The position numbers and the translations under genes were made by a program. A stretch of DNA of 64,000 nt from the NCBI GenBank assembly GCA_022495005.1, contig JAGYXB010002024.1:186001-250000 (forward strand). Reading direction: 5' to 3'. This document shows positions 45,114-57,256 of the stretch, one piece after another (the first letter of the stretch is position 1; each line of letters starts with the position of its first letter). The notes under the pieces are model-generated. The model was not told the origin of the DNA. It did no database searches and saw only the letters and a list, made by a program, of their open reading frames with translations. The DNA is from Rhyacophila brunnea. Taxonomy: Eukaryota > Arthropoda > Insecta > Trichoptera > Rhyacophilidae.

Positions 45114-45885
45114 CACCTACGATTTGTTTTATATTATGTTATAAATTATAGGCATAAAGCCCACCAAAAAAGCGCTCGATGCGCTCACTACTGAGTAGGC
45201 CCCCTCCCACCCGCGCATTACCCTTCACCTATGTAATAAGGGGCCCAAGAAGCACAAAATATTTATTATTATCAGCGTCTCATAACAAAGCAATAAAAAT
45301 ATTATATTATTTCGGGGCTTGTAATTAATATTCACGATGACATTATTCTACCAGCGAAATATCGAACACGCAATAAAATTAAACAATGAGTTCTCTGTTA
45401 TTAAATAATGGCTTCTCGCCCGTCGATCGACGACGCTTCCAGAGCGTGATTTGCTCGCCGCGTTCAATGAATGGACTCCTTTGTATTTTCGTTCATTCGT
45501 ATCGCCGAGAAGCCAAAAAACGATGACTCATAGGGCGGGCGCGCATAATGCGTCGTCAAATCCAGTGTGCGCTGGCGTATTTGATTACGTTGTATTTTCG
45601 ATGATTTACGCGCCACTTGTGAAATTTTGCGCGAGAGCCCCACTTGCTGCGTTAAGTGGGTTTTACGCCATAATCTCAATTTCAAAGTTCCATAGCAACA
45701 ATTAATAAAAGATAGTTTATATTTTGAGAACGCTACGTGTGAGCTTGGAGGATAGAACCGCCATCAAATTGTAATACAATGTAATTAACAACTTACATCG
45801 CGTCCCTATCTACCAAATTTAAGCTATTTTTATTGTATATACCTTTCATGATTTTTGTACATATGTACCTACACGTTATATTACA
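45114..45885. other. Single-copy region with a GC-rich island (45370-45760)
   Basis: The island contains many CpGs, an AP-1-like TGACTCA (45523-45529), and a short hairpin cccactt…aagtggg near 45640-45661. No copy elsewhere in the window, no splice-bounded coding frame, and no element termini. A candidate regulatory region of the receptor gene (inference). Confidence 0.4.
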
Positions 45886-46397
45886 TAAATAATTACAAGA
45901 TACAAAGAACTTTTTACATACCACGTTTTTAAATTTTCTGTTGAATCATATAAACTTGACAATACTTTGAATTAATAATTTAGGACAAATAAGGCAACTT
46001 TTTTTGAAATTGTCAAAAAATCATTATTTTGCTATTTTGCAACAAACAAACAAATTTAATATAGAATACTGAAATGTCATTTTGATTTCCATAGTAACGC
46101 ACGTATATACTAATAATTTAGTTGCTAGAACCACCCCTTAGCAACCAATAATAGTGGATTGGATTACGGATTTCTTCCGAAATAACTTTTCATACAAAAC
46201 AGAATTAACTGAAAATAAATTCAATTCTACTTAAAGATGGCTAAAAGTATTAAAATAATGCATTGGCATCGTGTTCTGATATATTCTAAAAGTTTAAAAT
46301 GTCTAGCTAATCGGGAAGTTAGCTAAAAATCGATTGAAAGATTTGTGCTGGATAAACAACCACCGGACAAATAAGAATACGAGCTAATAAAAACGTT
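45886..46397 (+). repeat. Repeat R7, copy 2 (long)
   Basis: It runs from 'taattacaagatac' through 'gttgctagaaccacccctta' to 'aataagaatacgagctaat', and matches 63108-63583 inverted over its length. No target duplication was identified. Confidence 0.72.
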
Positions 46398-46399
46398 GG

Positions 46400-46701
46400 T
46401 TATTTTATGTAAGTTCAGTAAAAACGCAAAGGTAAAAACTTTTATTTAAAAAAATATTTACCTGAATTACGGATGATCGCTAATGCCAGACATAAGGAAA
46501 GAAAAATCACGGATTATATCAAATATTTACACGAATTTCCGTAATACAATTATTCATTATCAATATTAAGCAGAATCATGAGTAGGAACCTGATTATAAA
46601 ACTGGCATAGCGTATTATTTTACAACTTTTGTAAATATGTAGATAAAATTACGTTTTTTATTATTTAGGTACCCATCTACATCATCTGATCAAACTATAG
46701 G
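46400..46701. other. AT-rich spacer
   Basis: Nothing recognised. Confidence 0.4.
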
Positions 46702-46709
46702 GCTGTAAG

Positions 46710-47510
46710 CATGGCTTCCCTTATCTATTGCTAGGAAGGTAGTGTGACGGTATGCAGTAGCATTTTACAAATGATGTTCCAGGTAAAATTAAGGGTATTC
46801 AATGTATTTTTAGCGATTTTCTGTATTGTTTTAATAAATATATTTGAATTGTAGAGCAAGCTGTCGAGTCGAATACTAATATCTAATAAAAAATCGCATT
46901 GCTTAACGGCCCACATGCCCAGCGTATGTAAAAATGGAGCTTTTATGCTATTTTCACAGCATGATCGTGGACATTCCTTAAACGTTGTAGATAATCTATT
47001 TATATAATTTTGAAGCCTTATTATCCTTTATTTTTATTTTAAACATTTTTTGACTGCAAAAAGTATTTTTATTACATAAAATAGTATTCTTTTAAACCTC
47101 TCGCTCTATTGTTTTAGAATATAGTCATATTTCAGTATGTCCATGTGTAGCGGTGTTAAGATTTTTTATATTTATTAATTTTTAAAAGCATTTATAAAAC
47201 CATAAGTAAAATTTATATCGACATTATTATACTTAGTGAAATATTTACAATAAAAAGTTATATTGATAATCTCTGTGATCCCAAATTTGACAAGAATTAG
47301 GCATTTTATTATTCAAAAAATGGGCAAGATTTACACATTTAAAGATAATTTTAAAGATACTGATTATAAGCTATGTCTTTGACCATTAAAATGTGATAAA
47401 CATTCTACGTATAATGTTTGCTTTATAATAATTATTGCCAGGCCGGGTCCCTTTTTAGCCCGGACCTCCAGACTAGAGCCCTGTCAGCCCTCCCCCTTGT
47501 GGGAGGCATG
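46710..47510 (+). mobile_element. hAT-C element interrupted by half a TTAA-1 element
   Basis: It starts CATGGCTTCCC and ends 'gtgggaggcatg', with flanks gctgtaag and gctgtagt (6 of 8). The outer parts align with 16180-16584; 46907-47439 is foreign. Confidence 0.78.
46907..47439 (+). mobile_element. TTAA-1 half-copy nested in hAT-C
   Basis: It follows TTAA at 46903-46906 and begins CGGCCCACATGCCCAGCG, then runs down one arm to the element's centre ('aataattattg'), where hAT-C resumes abruptly. The second arm and right TTAA are absent. Confidence 0.75.
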
Positions 47511-48360
47511 GCTGTAGTAAGTATAGCACCTATCTCTGAAATCGTGGATGCGGGTTTGATCCCGCTATTGACATTAAATTTCAAGTTAAATTCTAATCGA
47601 TCGAATCGTTTTTTGCGACTCGGGTTTCGCCTTTCGGCATCTTCAGGCACTTTTAGCACTCACCAACAGGCAAATACACAATGACAAAGAATATAATTAA
47701 TTCACACTTATATAATAAAGTACTACAGTAATAAGTTAGGTAAAAACTTTATCATCTACCTATTACGTCAAGAATCAAAACAAAAATACATATAACAAAC
47801 AAATTATAAAAATAGTGTTTGTAAAAAACCCCATCACTAATAACACAATCAATAGGCGTATACATTGCCAATCCCTAATAATAGTACATTAAATAATAAT
47901 CAATAAATACTACATTCAAGAGGTGTAAAATCGTCAATACTGGGAAATAATGTCAACGAACTGGGAATCAAATACCTTTAGTCGATAGTATTAAAATTAC
48001 AAGTTGTTTCTTCAACGTGTATTTCATCCTGAACAAACGTTCAATGGGTTTAAGTGGATAGCTATCACAAATTTCTCATAAAAAAACTGTTAAAATAACC
48101 TTAATTTTATAGAGGCCAACATATTGTTCCAATCAGGAACAAATGTTGTAAATGACCTACTATGTTATAAACACACAAACACAACATCAAGAGGTAGTAA
48201 TTGATCTCTTATTAAAAAATCTATAATATTTTATAATAATGTCAGTAGACTATTTGGGATGTAAATATAGTTAGAATTTAAAAAAAATGTATTCTATAGA
48301 AAAGAGTAAATTATAATGGTGCCACTCACTGCTGCAGGGCGTTTTAGATTTTTTTACATT
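47511..48360. other. AT-rich DNA, nothing recognised
   Basis: Short open frames near 47420-47680 overlap the hAT-C end and are not supported. Confidence 0.4.
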
Positions 48361-48364
48361 GTAG

Positions 48365-48560
48365 TCCATCAAATTCAGTCGCTTTAAATAGCTGGGCCAT
48401 GTACAGATGATGGACGAGTCATCCATGACAAAGACACTAACATTAAGAAAATCGGAAGGTTAATGAAATCTGGTCGACCTCGTATAATATTCAGGGAATC
48501 GGATGCTGGAGGAGGCCAAGTTCCACACGAGGTTGTAGCGCCAGGAAGAGGATATTTGCA
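48365..48560 (+). mobile_element. Decayed RTE-like LINE 3' end
   Basis: 'atagctgggccatgtacaga', 'ggtcgacctcgt' and 'gctggaggaggccaag' follow the order of the coding tail at 59810-60060 (LGHV, GRPR, LEEAK), but frames are broken. Confidence 0.55.
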
Positions 48561-48564
48561 AATT

Positions 48565-49039
48565 TTCTTAAAATCTTGCGGTGTTTGATTAGGTGTAACC
48601 GTTTAATATATCAAATTGACTGCAATATGATGCACACATATTTAATTGTATATTTTATAAAATATAATATTATTTATATACCTACTTATGAAACTTATGA
48701 ATGTGTGTTTTTGATACCTTTCTAGAGCGCCATTACTGAACTTTCTGAGAGAATGTCTTTGGTAAGCGATACATCACGATTGTAGCAATAAGCCCCTTCT
48801 TAACCCCCCAGCCCCCTCCTCATTCGTTTTATGTGATAAGGGGATGGGGGGAGGTTGACAAAGAAAAGTGGAGGGGTAGCAATAAAATCAAACGAAACGG
48901 TAGGGGAAACTTCTTACAGCGATTGGACGAAAATACGATTCTCAAGAGGTTGTCAACCAAGGAACTGAAAGAATTAAAGTCACTCTCAAATTGTTATTAA
49001 GTAGTTATATTATAAGTATAGATTATATCGACAGTCAAA
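48565..49039. other. Unassigned DNA
   Basis: A C-rich/G-rich pair around 48790-48890 ('aagccccttcttaacccccc', 'gataaggggatggggggagg') may form a weak hairpin and faintly resembles 45200-45245. Nothing firmer. Confidence 0.35.
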
Positions 49040-49375
49040 GACTAGTTTTCTTCTGGGTATGTTATCAATGCAATCCCTGTCCACCCAAAGTGTGATTGCT
49101 ATTTTAAGGCAGAGGACAGTCTTTTTCACTAATTTGTTCATTTACAATCCGTATATACTGGCAAGTATTAATTGTAATGTTCCCGCTAATTCACTCGTAA
49201 CTTTGCGGTGATATTGTATGATGCTGTGTATCGAGCAATTAACCTATTTGATGACAACAAATAACGATTGATTTTTTTCAATCTATATAATGTTTTTGAA
49301 CGTCTTAAATATGTTAATTTATGATTGTTTTTATTATTTTACTTTAATTACGAGTATGTAATTCAATAATACTTT
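49040..49375 (+). mobile_element. LINE 3'-end fragment, copy 2
   Basis: It aligns with 19260-19600 ('tatcaatgcaatccctgtcc', 'tatatactggcaagtatt'). It lies directly upstream of an unrelated LINE tail. Confidence 0.5.
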
Positions 49376-49395
49376 TCTCTACTTATATGCCAAAA

Positions 49396-50031
49396 AGAGA
49401 TCCTCATCAATGGCACTCAGCTCGAACAGGTGAAAAGCTACATCTGTCTGGGACGACAAGTTTAGTGTTTATAGATTAATGTATATTCGATGAAATTGTT
49501 CGCAGAGTAAAGCTAGGCTGGAGTGCTTTTGGCCGCCTGAATAATGTCTTCAAAAGTGACCTTCCACTGTGCATAAAGCGCGAAGTATTCAACCAGTGTG
49601 TGCTTCCCGTGATCACATATGCGTGTGAAACATGGACCCAAAGTAAAAGAGAGATCCAGAAACTTAGAGTAGCACAATGTGGTATGGAGAGGTGCATGCT
49701 GGGCATAACGCGTAAGGACAAAAAGAGGAATGAGTGGATAAGGAAGCAGACAAGGGTTTGCGATGTAATAGAGTTTATTAAAAGCCTTAAATGGAGATGG
49801 GCTGGACACATAGCTCGAAAAAGAGATAATCGTTGGACAAATCTAGTCATCCAGTGGTATCCAAGAAGTACAAAACGTCCGCAAGGTAGACCTAGAGGCC
49901 GCTGGATCGATGAAATGATAAAGTTCTGCGGAGGTACGTGGCAACGCAATGCACAGGACCGAGAGAAGAGGAAGCAGCTTGAAGAGGCCTTCATCCAGCA
50001 GTGGATAGATTCAGGCTGATGATGATGATGA
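49396..50031 (+). pseudogene. RTE-like LINE, C-terminal part of the reverse-transcriptase protein
   Basis: An early piece reads EILINGTQLEQVKSYICLG before stops. From about 49490 an open frame runs to 50019: EIVRRVKLGWSAFGRL…ITYACETWT…RWAGHIARK…RPQGRPRGRW…FIQQWIDSG. The YACETWT, WAGH.AR and GRP..RW phrases are standard for the region after the reverse-transcriptase domain of insect endonuclease-reverse transcriptase LINEs. The stop is followed by a TGATGATGATGA tail, as in RTE-type elements. The copy is 5'-truncated, lacking endonuclease and catalytic YxDD, and cannot be active. Confidence 0.85.
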
Positions 50032-50299
50032 AATATAATATGTATCTAACAAGAAAAGGAAGATGGTCTTATTTTTTGTAAATGAGACAAATTTGAGAAA
50101 TAAAAATAATAAATTTAATCATCATGTTGAATTCTGATCGTGTTAACAGGTTTTTGTTTTTAGGAGAAATGGATGCTATCCATTTATTCATCCTATTAGA
50201 TCCATCCTCTGGCTCCATACATACATTTATAAACAACATTACAGAGCTCCGTACCGTAACCTAGTAAAGACATCTCATAAAATTTGCCACATGTTGTAG
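50032..50299. other. AT-rich spacer
   Basis: Nothing recognised. Confidence 0.4.
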
Positions 50300-50443
50300 C
50301 ATACGTACAAATATACTCCACGGTGAAATGTTCAACGAAGAACTCGTCATTTGATTAAATGTTACACAAACTCATGTTTCACGTACTGCGGCGCACGGAT
50401 AAGTGTCCTGCAGTGAACTGCTTATATAAAAATTTTCGGATAC
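50300..50443 (+). mobile_element. Family D short subtype, 5'-damaged
   Basis: 'ctccacggtgaaatgttcaa' through 'ttttcggatacga' matches 18237-18366. The GGTTAC end is lost. Confidence 0.65.
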
Positions 50444-50455
50444 GATAGCCTACAT

Positions 50456-50557
50456 AGCTCAGTCAGTCAAATTATTGTTTCTATGAGACGGAACGATAAC
50501 CTCGGGTATTTTATGAAGCGCTGCGCTCCGGTGTGTTCCGTTCCATTTTGAGCGCTG
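50456..50557 (+). mobile_element. hAT-B 3' fragment
   Basis: 'gagacggaacgataacctcg' to the terminal 'cattttgagcgctg' is the right part of hAT-B; the left end is missing. Confidence 0.65.
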
Positions 50558-51030
50558 TAATCTATGTATATAATATATTATATCGTAGTATAAATTATTT
50601 AACAAGATTAAAGTACTTTTATATAGAAGAAACTATGAATTTATTGTTCTTAATACAAAACGTGATAGCGATTTCCGTTTTCTGTAATTATTGTCAAATT
50701 TCTAAATTTAAAAAATGTTAGTTTTATTCAGTGCATTGGCAGTATTTTCAATGCACTTTTGAAAATGCAAAATAATTTTTTCGAAAAAACAGCATAATAC
50801 ATCCCAGACACATTATCGCCAGCCGTTACTTTATCTTTAGTCTTTGAATAATTGACTGGTTCATCATATCCGTTGCCACCAACACATTTTGAAGGTATCA
50901 ATTAATTGATTTCCGCTCTTTTGTTCTTAGAATCTATAACTTAACATTTTACAAATACTTCAAAACACTAATGTTTGTAGTACAGTACGAAAGTATAATT
51001 TTCGTGTCATTTGAGATTCCTAGATTCTTC
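50558..51030. other. AT-rich DNA, nothing recognised
   Basis: No signal recognised. Confidence 0.4.
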
Positions 51031-51038
51031 CATATTAT

Positions 51039-51744
51039 CAGCGCTCGAAATGTATCGGAATGCACCGGAGTGCAGCTCCGGTTCGTAAAATCCTCGAGAC
51101 TTCCGCTCCGTCTCGTGGAATAGTTAAAAATAGCGCTATTGTTTGGGTAAAAATATAAAAATCATTACTTGGATTAATTTATATTTTAAAATAAATTTTA
51201 ATATGACACCAAAACTTGACATGTCATATACACATAAGTATATGAAATTTTATTTCTATAAACAATAATATGATTTCGTGTTGTTTTGTTACAAAGTTTT
51301 TAGGCGATTTTAATATAACATACATTCTGATTAATGAGAATTTTGTACCATTCCATAGGATTTAGATTTAGTGTTCCAGTATTCGCCATACTACATCTTC
51401 AATGTCTGTGGATATTGTGGGATATTACCTATTGAATGATCGTAAATAATAATTTATTTATAAGTAGATAGCAATGACATCTCGCGGGGGCAGGCAAACC
51501 ATGCACTGTTTATATGCAGCAGATAAAGGGAGTAAATATGATAATACTATTTTTGCCAACATAATTCGAAAAACTATTTCATTTCGCCTGCAGCGCTAAA
51601 AACGTTTCCTGATCAAATATTTAGTAGTAGTGCATGTCAAATGTTTAAATACTGTCATTTCATTTGTTTGTTTAATGCAAATATGAATGCGAATATAAAA
51701 TTATCGAGCGCTCCTGTTCATATTTTTTTCTATTTCGAGCGCTG
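51039..51744 (+). mobile_element. hAT-B element, long copy
   Basis: It starts CAGCGCTCGAAATGTATCG and ends 'ctatttcgagcgctg'. The flanks catattat and cataatat agree at 7 of 8. At 706 bp it is about three times longer than the other copies, with an AT-rich interior and no transposase frame. Confidence 0.8.
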
Positions 51745-52609
51745 CATAATATAGTGAAAAGTGAAGGTAATTTTACATATTTGTCCGTTTTAATAACAAT
51801 CAGTCTAAAGTATATTATGTACATACTATATGTCACTAAATTATAATAAGAAATATACTACCTATCTCAGGACAATAAGAAACACTTTTATACATACAGA
51901 AGTACGTTGAATATCATAATGATATAAGTATCTTGTATGGTAAGTAATATATATCTCTCGTAAAACAGGGCTTTCTTCTTAACGTAAAAGAAAAATAAAA
52001 TAATTATGACGTCAGAGATATCAATCCGAATTGGCAGTGCGGGTGAAAGTGGGAGAGGGTGAGGGGGTTTGGGGTCGTAATATATTTTCTCCCCTAAGTT
52101 ATTATTTTTCACGTATTAGACTTTGGAAAAATGTCACATAAACGGCGGAAGATAAAACAGCACTCGCAGCAAATGTGTATAGGTATTATAGCCATAGATG
52201 GAAACTCTCAGATGTCAGTGGCGTGCTGGAAAATAGGTTTTTTTTTATTATTTAGTAGTACTTTGATTTTATAACTGATAATTTAGTAGTGCTTTAATTT
52301 TTCTACAGTTCAGTATTTTACAATAGAACAATGGTTTATAAAAATAACAACTCTAGTAGACAAACCACTTTCAGTTGAATAACCCTCTAGAGTGATTCTA
52401 AAATAAACGAGGTAGGTAGTCTGGATACTGAAAGATTGAGCACATTTCAAAAGCGATCAGCATTTTTTTTCTCTACAATGCCATAAAATGTTATTTAAGC
52501 CTCGAGCATATGTTGAAGAAGAAGGTGTCTTCTGTCTTAAGCTAATCTTACATGCCTAGGTAATATGCCTAGCTATTATACTTAGTTGCCTAGGTACTCA
52601 AACTAGTGA
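51745..52609. other. AT-rich DNA, nothing recognised
   Basis: No gene or repeat family recognised. Confidence 0.4.
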
Positions 52610-52955
52610 AGTTTTTTTAAAAATCAATTAAACCTTGCGTTACCAAAATAATAGATTATAGAAAAACATATTCGTCTATCTATAAGATATCTCAAACTAT
52701 GCCATTAAATCATACATATTGTTAGATATTTTATAGATAGAAGAATATTTGCATCTATTATATTTTGGTTAGGCAGGTGTAACATGAATTTAAAAAAATT
52801 AACCATCTGCAATTTGTACTGTCACTATCAGCAAACAGCAAACTATCACTCTCTGCTTAGTTAAATGAAAACAAATAAGTTTGACTGAGAATGTTTATTA
52901 TGCACTATTTAATATTATGTCGGATCCCACAGCTTACCGCCCCCCTTTGTCACTG
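52610..52955 (+). mobile_element. hAT-A, 5'-truncated copy
   Basis: It retains the central palindrome ('cgtctatctataagatatct' and its inverse) and the right end 'cccctttgtcactg'. Confidence 0.65.
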
Positions 52956-53183
52956 GTATGTGGCGACTTTAGTCTTGTGTAACTGCTTCTGAAACATTTC
53001 CAGTCATACAAAATTGCTGATACTTTACAACCAAACGTATATTCCCGTGATACGCTTGATTAAGAACGGGTGTGGTTTGGTAGAGCCATTATATTCAATG
53101 TTTAACAAAAGTTATGATATTAGTCACGTATATTATTGTAATACTAACTATTTTTCTTCTGTTTGTCCATATCAGTGGGTCTA

Positions 53184-53660
53184 TTCTATACGCAATGCGC
53201 CTATCGGTGGCTATCGACAGTAGTTTATCATATTTATGTATTGAGGTATTATAATTGTTACAATACGTTAGCCTTCTAAGCTGTCAAAACTGTCTATCTC
53301 ACTCTAAAAGTTAACTCAGCCGAGGGAAGGGCAGTTAAAACATAGCAATTTTTGACAGTTTAGACGGTTGGTTAACTTATTGTAACAATTAACCGCCTAA
53401 ATACATAAATATGGTAAACTACCGCAGCGCTCAATAATTTTTCGAAAATCTGAACATAGTTATCTAATTTCATGTAAATTTTATAAAAATAAGAGTATTA
53501 GATCTTTTGTTATATGAAATATCTAGCTCAGACGTCAAATTAAATTTTCTACGAGACAGATCAATAATTTTGCCGATTTCATGACCCGGAACGGTGCTCC
53601 GGTCCATTTAAAGTCCTGAACTACCGCCGATAGCCGTTGATAACTGCCTTGTGTATAGAA
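53184..53660 (+). mobile_element. Tc-1 family element interrupted by hAT-B
   Basis: It starts TTCTATACGCAATGCGCC and ends 'ccttgtgtatagaa', with TA on both sides (53182-53183, 53661-53662). Apart from the insert it aligns with 14676-15103. Confidence 0.8.
53425..53618 (+). mobile_element. hAT-B element with perfect 8-bp TSD, nested in Tc-1
   Basis: It starts CAGCGCTCAATAATTTTTCG and ends 'ccatttaaagtcctg'. Perfect AACTACCG duplicates lie at 53417-53424 and 53619-53626; removing the element and one duplicate restores the Tc-1 sequence. Confidence 0.87.
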
Positions 53661-53749
53661 TAGTCCCCATGTATCCATATTTGTTGGTAATTTAATTACA
53701 TTATTTTTTAAATATCCATTGTACGGTTGTTTTGTTCTAATATTGTTAA

Positions 53750-54072
53750 GCTATACTTCAGCTGAGGCGTGGTCTAAAAAGATCGTGACTAGGCGATGCG
53801 CGGATTGTGCAAATGACGCGAGCCGAACGAAATATAATTTGTCATAAAAATTCAACATGCGTCGTTATAATGTTATGTTTATTAGTATATTCGTAATAAC
53901 AATAGTATATTCATTGACATGTTTTCTTTTTCAAGTACATGCGGAACGTTTTTTAGTCATCTTTACACGATTTAAGAATAAATTCCTCCGACGCCATCAC
54001 AAAACAAACTGACTGCGAAATTTCGTTCCACCTACTGTTGAAAATTATTTTCCGTTTCACTTATGTATGCTC
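53750..54072 (-). mobile_element. TTAA-2 element, second copy
   Basis: TTAA borders lie at 53746-53749 and 54073-54076. It begins GCTATACTTCAGCTGAGGCG and is in opposite orientation to 44601-45019, sharing 'gatgcgcggattgtgcaaat'-type interior. Confidence 0.75.
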
Positions 54073-54076
54073 TTAA

Positions 54077-54640
54077 GCTTCCTTATTGCTTTTTTATTCT
54101 TAAATAAGTAAATAATTAATTATTAAACCTGTACTTTTATGTGACGCTCCTGTGCTTTACGATCGGGCGGAAAAACAAAAGGCGGATACAGAAGAGACGT
54201 TGAACATCGTAATGTTGCCCGCCGAAGCCATTTTCTTTTGTTCCCAATTTATTTCCAACCATTCGCCCGCCATCTATTGCCCCGCCGTAAAATATTGGTT
54301 CATCCGGCGCGCCATCTATGTTTTTATCTACGATTTTATTATTTTATATCCATCCCGTATTATTTTTCTCTTCCTCCTTGTTTATGTTATGTTATTATTA
54401 TTGTCATAGACAAAAATATCAGCGCGGTTGTGTCGTATTTATTTGCTTCAATAAACAAAATGGCAGAAAAATACATAATCGTGTATTATACGTCATTATG
54501 CCTATATAGGAAGAAGGATTTAATTAGTTAAGCGACTTAGATATTTGATTACAATGACATATTGGAAATCAATATAAAAAATGTCTTTAAAAAAATATTT
54601 TATTTTCTTTCTAGCACTACGGGAGTCCAGTGTATTAGTT
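54077..54640. other. Unassigned DNA
   Basis: Positions 54150-54330 are GC-richer with overlapping open frames that show no family resemblance. Confidence 0.35.
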
Positions 54641-54648
54641 GTGAAAAT

Positions 54649-55086
54649 ACGTGTCCGGAAATTTGTATGTACACAGTTCGCCGTATCTAACTATAATATG
54701 GTCGTATATTAAATTCCGTCCAACCTCTTTGGGTTGTATAGCACAGGGATAAAATTCATGCCTAAATTAAACACGGTTTTGAAAATAGCCAGTATTATAG
54801 TGGATTATTTGTTAGGTTAGGTTGGGTAAAATATCAAATCAAACATATCAGATTTAACATCTGATAACAATACTTTAACGATAGTGTTATTATTAGATAT
54901 TTAAAACCAATCAATATCATATTATTAATGCTCATAATGAATCTAATAAAATTGGAACATTATTGTCTGCAATGCTCCACGATAATATGCAACAATCTCT
55001 GGGCTATAGAGATGATCGTATAGTACCTATGGCTAACTGTGCTACGGTAAAATGTAATACCTACATACAATTTACGTAACGTAACC
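54649..55086 (-). mobile_element. Family D element, perfect 8-bp TSD
   Basis: On the plus strand it reads ACGTGTCCGGAAATTTGTAT at the left and ends 'ttacgtaacgtaacc'. Perfect GTGAAAAT duplicates lie at 54641-54648 and 55087-55094. It is in opposite orientation to the copies at 10804 and 44254. Confidence 0.82.
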
Positions 55087-55094
55087 GTGAAAAT

Positions 55095-56989
55095 AGTAAT
55101 GTAGTATTAGACAGGTCGCTCAAAAGATGACAGAATTTCACGATGGTTACGAACCTCAGCCATGGGGAACGACCAAGAAGAATTATAATATAGGTACATA
55201 TTATTCAAAGATAAAAAAAAAAAACTATAATTTTTAAATATTTTTTCAAATTAATTAAGTATATACATAATATGCACCATTGTTGTTCCATTCATAGTTA
55301 TAAAGATACACTTAATATAATTCTCTTTCTCAAGTATTCTTTGCACTTTTTTGATATTATATCATATTATAAACTATAATAATAACGAATATTTGTTACA
55401 TATAAAACTTCAGCAAATTGTCTATTAATCCATTTATATTTTTACTATATGTAATCGCATTTTCACAATCTTTCAAACGAAAATGTATATTTTGTCCAAT
55501 AGTGCTCTGTTGTAATTTTGTTAGGTTTTGTTTAGCATAGCAACAGCAAAATAGGAGGTATACATAGGTAATCGTGTGATATTTTTTTTTGATTTTACTA
55601 TCATCTATTTTCTATGTACCAACTTAAGTATTATATATACTTTAAGTGAATTATGTTTTCAAATTTACCATTTTGATCACTTTAACATTTTTTTGAATAA
55701 AATTTGTTAGTGCTTTTACATAATGCAATGTATTCAGAAAAATATATTAAGTACTATTAAGAATGAATTCTATCGTTGCAGGTAAAACTTATGAAGTTTT
55801 TATGAAATTAAGATTTTAATGATAATGTGTGTAAAGATTCGTGTTCTTTTTGTGTATCATAGATTTTGTCACATGTAAGAAAAATAAATAGATATTTTAA
55901 TTTGTAGAAATAGATTAAATAGAGAAAATCAAGTAAATTTTTTTATTCAAAACATTGAATATAACCACCTCCATCTTTAGATTAATAAAGCCTGGGCATA
56001 ACTTTTTACACACGCAATGAGTGGTCCACTTTTCAGCTGTCAAAATCAGATTCCTGATTGCTTGACATATTGATTCGCGCTTTCTCATTTCAAATTGAAT
56101 TATAAAAATTTCTCAAATCAAAAATATTATTAAATTATGAATAATATATATCTATTCCTGTTATTCATCAGCTGTCAAAATCAGACTAGTCCTAATCGAC
56201 ATAATATCGATTTTCAAAAAATATGTAACATTTATCTATGCATTACATTTGTAGAAGGTGTGTTAATGCTAGTGTATTATTTATCATGTAACTTATCTAT
56301 TCAAATCAAACTATTCCCTGTGTAAACATGACAGACACGTCAGTATGAGCACTCTATAGAACAATGACAGGCAATGACCGTTCATACATAGACAACAACG
56401 GAGGGGCGGAAAAAGTAGGACCAGTCGTTGTGAATGTATCGGCTTTCTACTTAAGTCGGCAATGCTATAACACAATATTAAAAACTTAATTATACATAAA
56501 TAGTATTTGGAAAACTGTGATTTATTTCAAAACTAATTATTTCAGCTGCAATCAAACTGACTTAAGCACTTTTACCATGAAACCACAGAATTAAGGAATA
56601 CCTTAATTCAACAGTGCACTTATTATGAATATCTTAATTAACTATATAAGTAAGACGGAACATCTTTACAACATGTAGTTAAAAATACTGACTCTAGTGT
56701 CTTAAAAATGCTTGAAGTAATGTAATCCAATTTAAGAGGGGAGTCATAATAATTTCGTTTTACGTTTCTGTTTTATTCCTTTGAGCATAAAAAAAGTATT
56801 CAGAATTACATTTCTGGTATTCAGTTTTAAAATCATAACTCCCGTAGCATGAACTAGCCTCGATTACCCACACTAAAACGATTCTGTATAAAAAATATTA
56901 ATTTTAGCTAGGGTCGGATTAGGCAAGAAAGACATAAATAAAATTATTTTTTATGGTGAAATTATTTCATCGGAAATATCAATAAATTG
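55095..56989. other. AT-rich DNA with an 18-bp direct repeat
   Basis: TCAGCTGTCAAAATCAGA occurs at about 56033 and again at about 56168. Nothing else recognised. Confidence 0.4.
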
Positions 56990-57256
56990 AAATTGGACAT
57001 AGTTATGCAGAAAGTAGCCAGTCCACAAAAAATAAAAAAAATGATATATGATATAGATCAAATGCGAGAAGGTTTTCTCTACCTTCTGCTGAAATACCCA
57101 AGCCGCAAACAAATTATTGTTGAAATAAAATACTATTTATAATTTTACATTTTCCATTTTACATACATATTTAATATCATGTTGTTGCTAAAGTGCCATT
57201 ATCTCAGCTCGACATTATTGTGGACTGGCTACATTCTGCATAACTACGTTCAATTT
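56990..57256 (+). mobile_element. Inverted-repeat element (AAATTGRAC…GCCAGTCCACAA ends)
   Basis: The left arm aaattggacatagttatgca (continuing to gtagccagtccacaa) and the right arm at 57216-57256 are inverted copies over about 40 bases with few mismatches. The target duplication is unclear, so the superfamily is not assigned. 267 bp, non-coding. Confidence 0.6.

Noticed and set aside
49476..49994. 172-codon minus-strand frame
   Set aside because: It is antisense to the LINE reverse-transcriptase fragment, whose plus-strand frame carries the family motifs.
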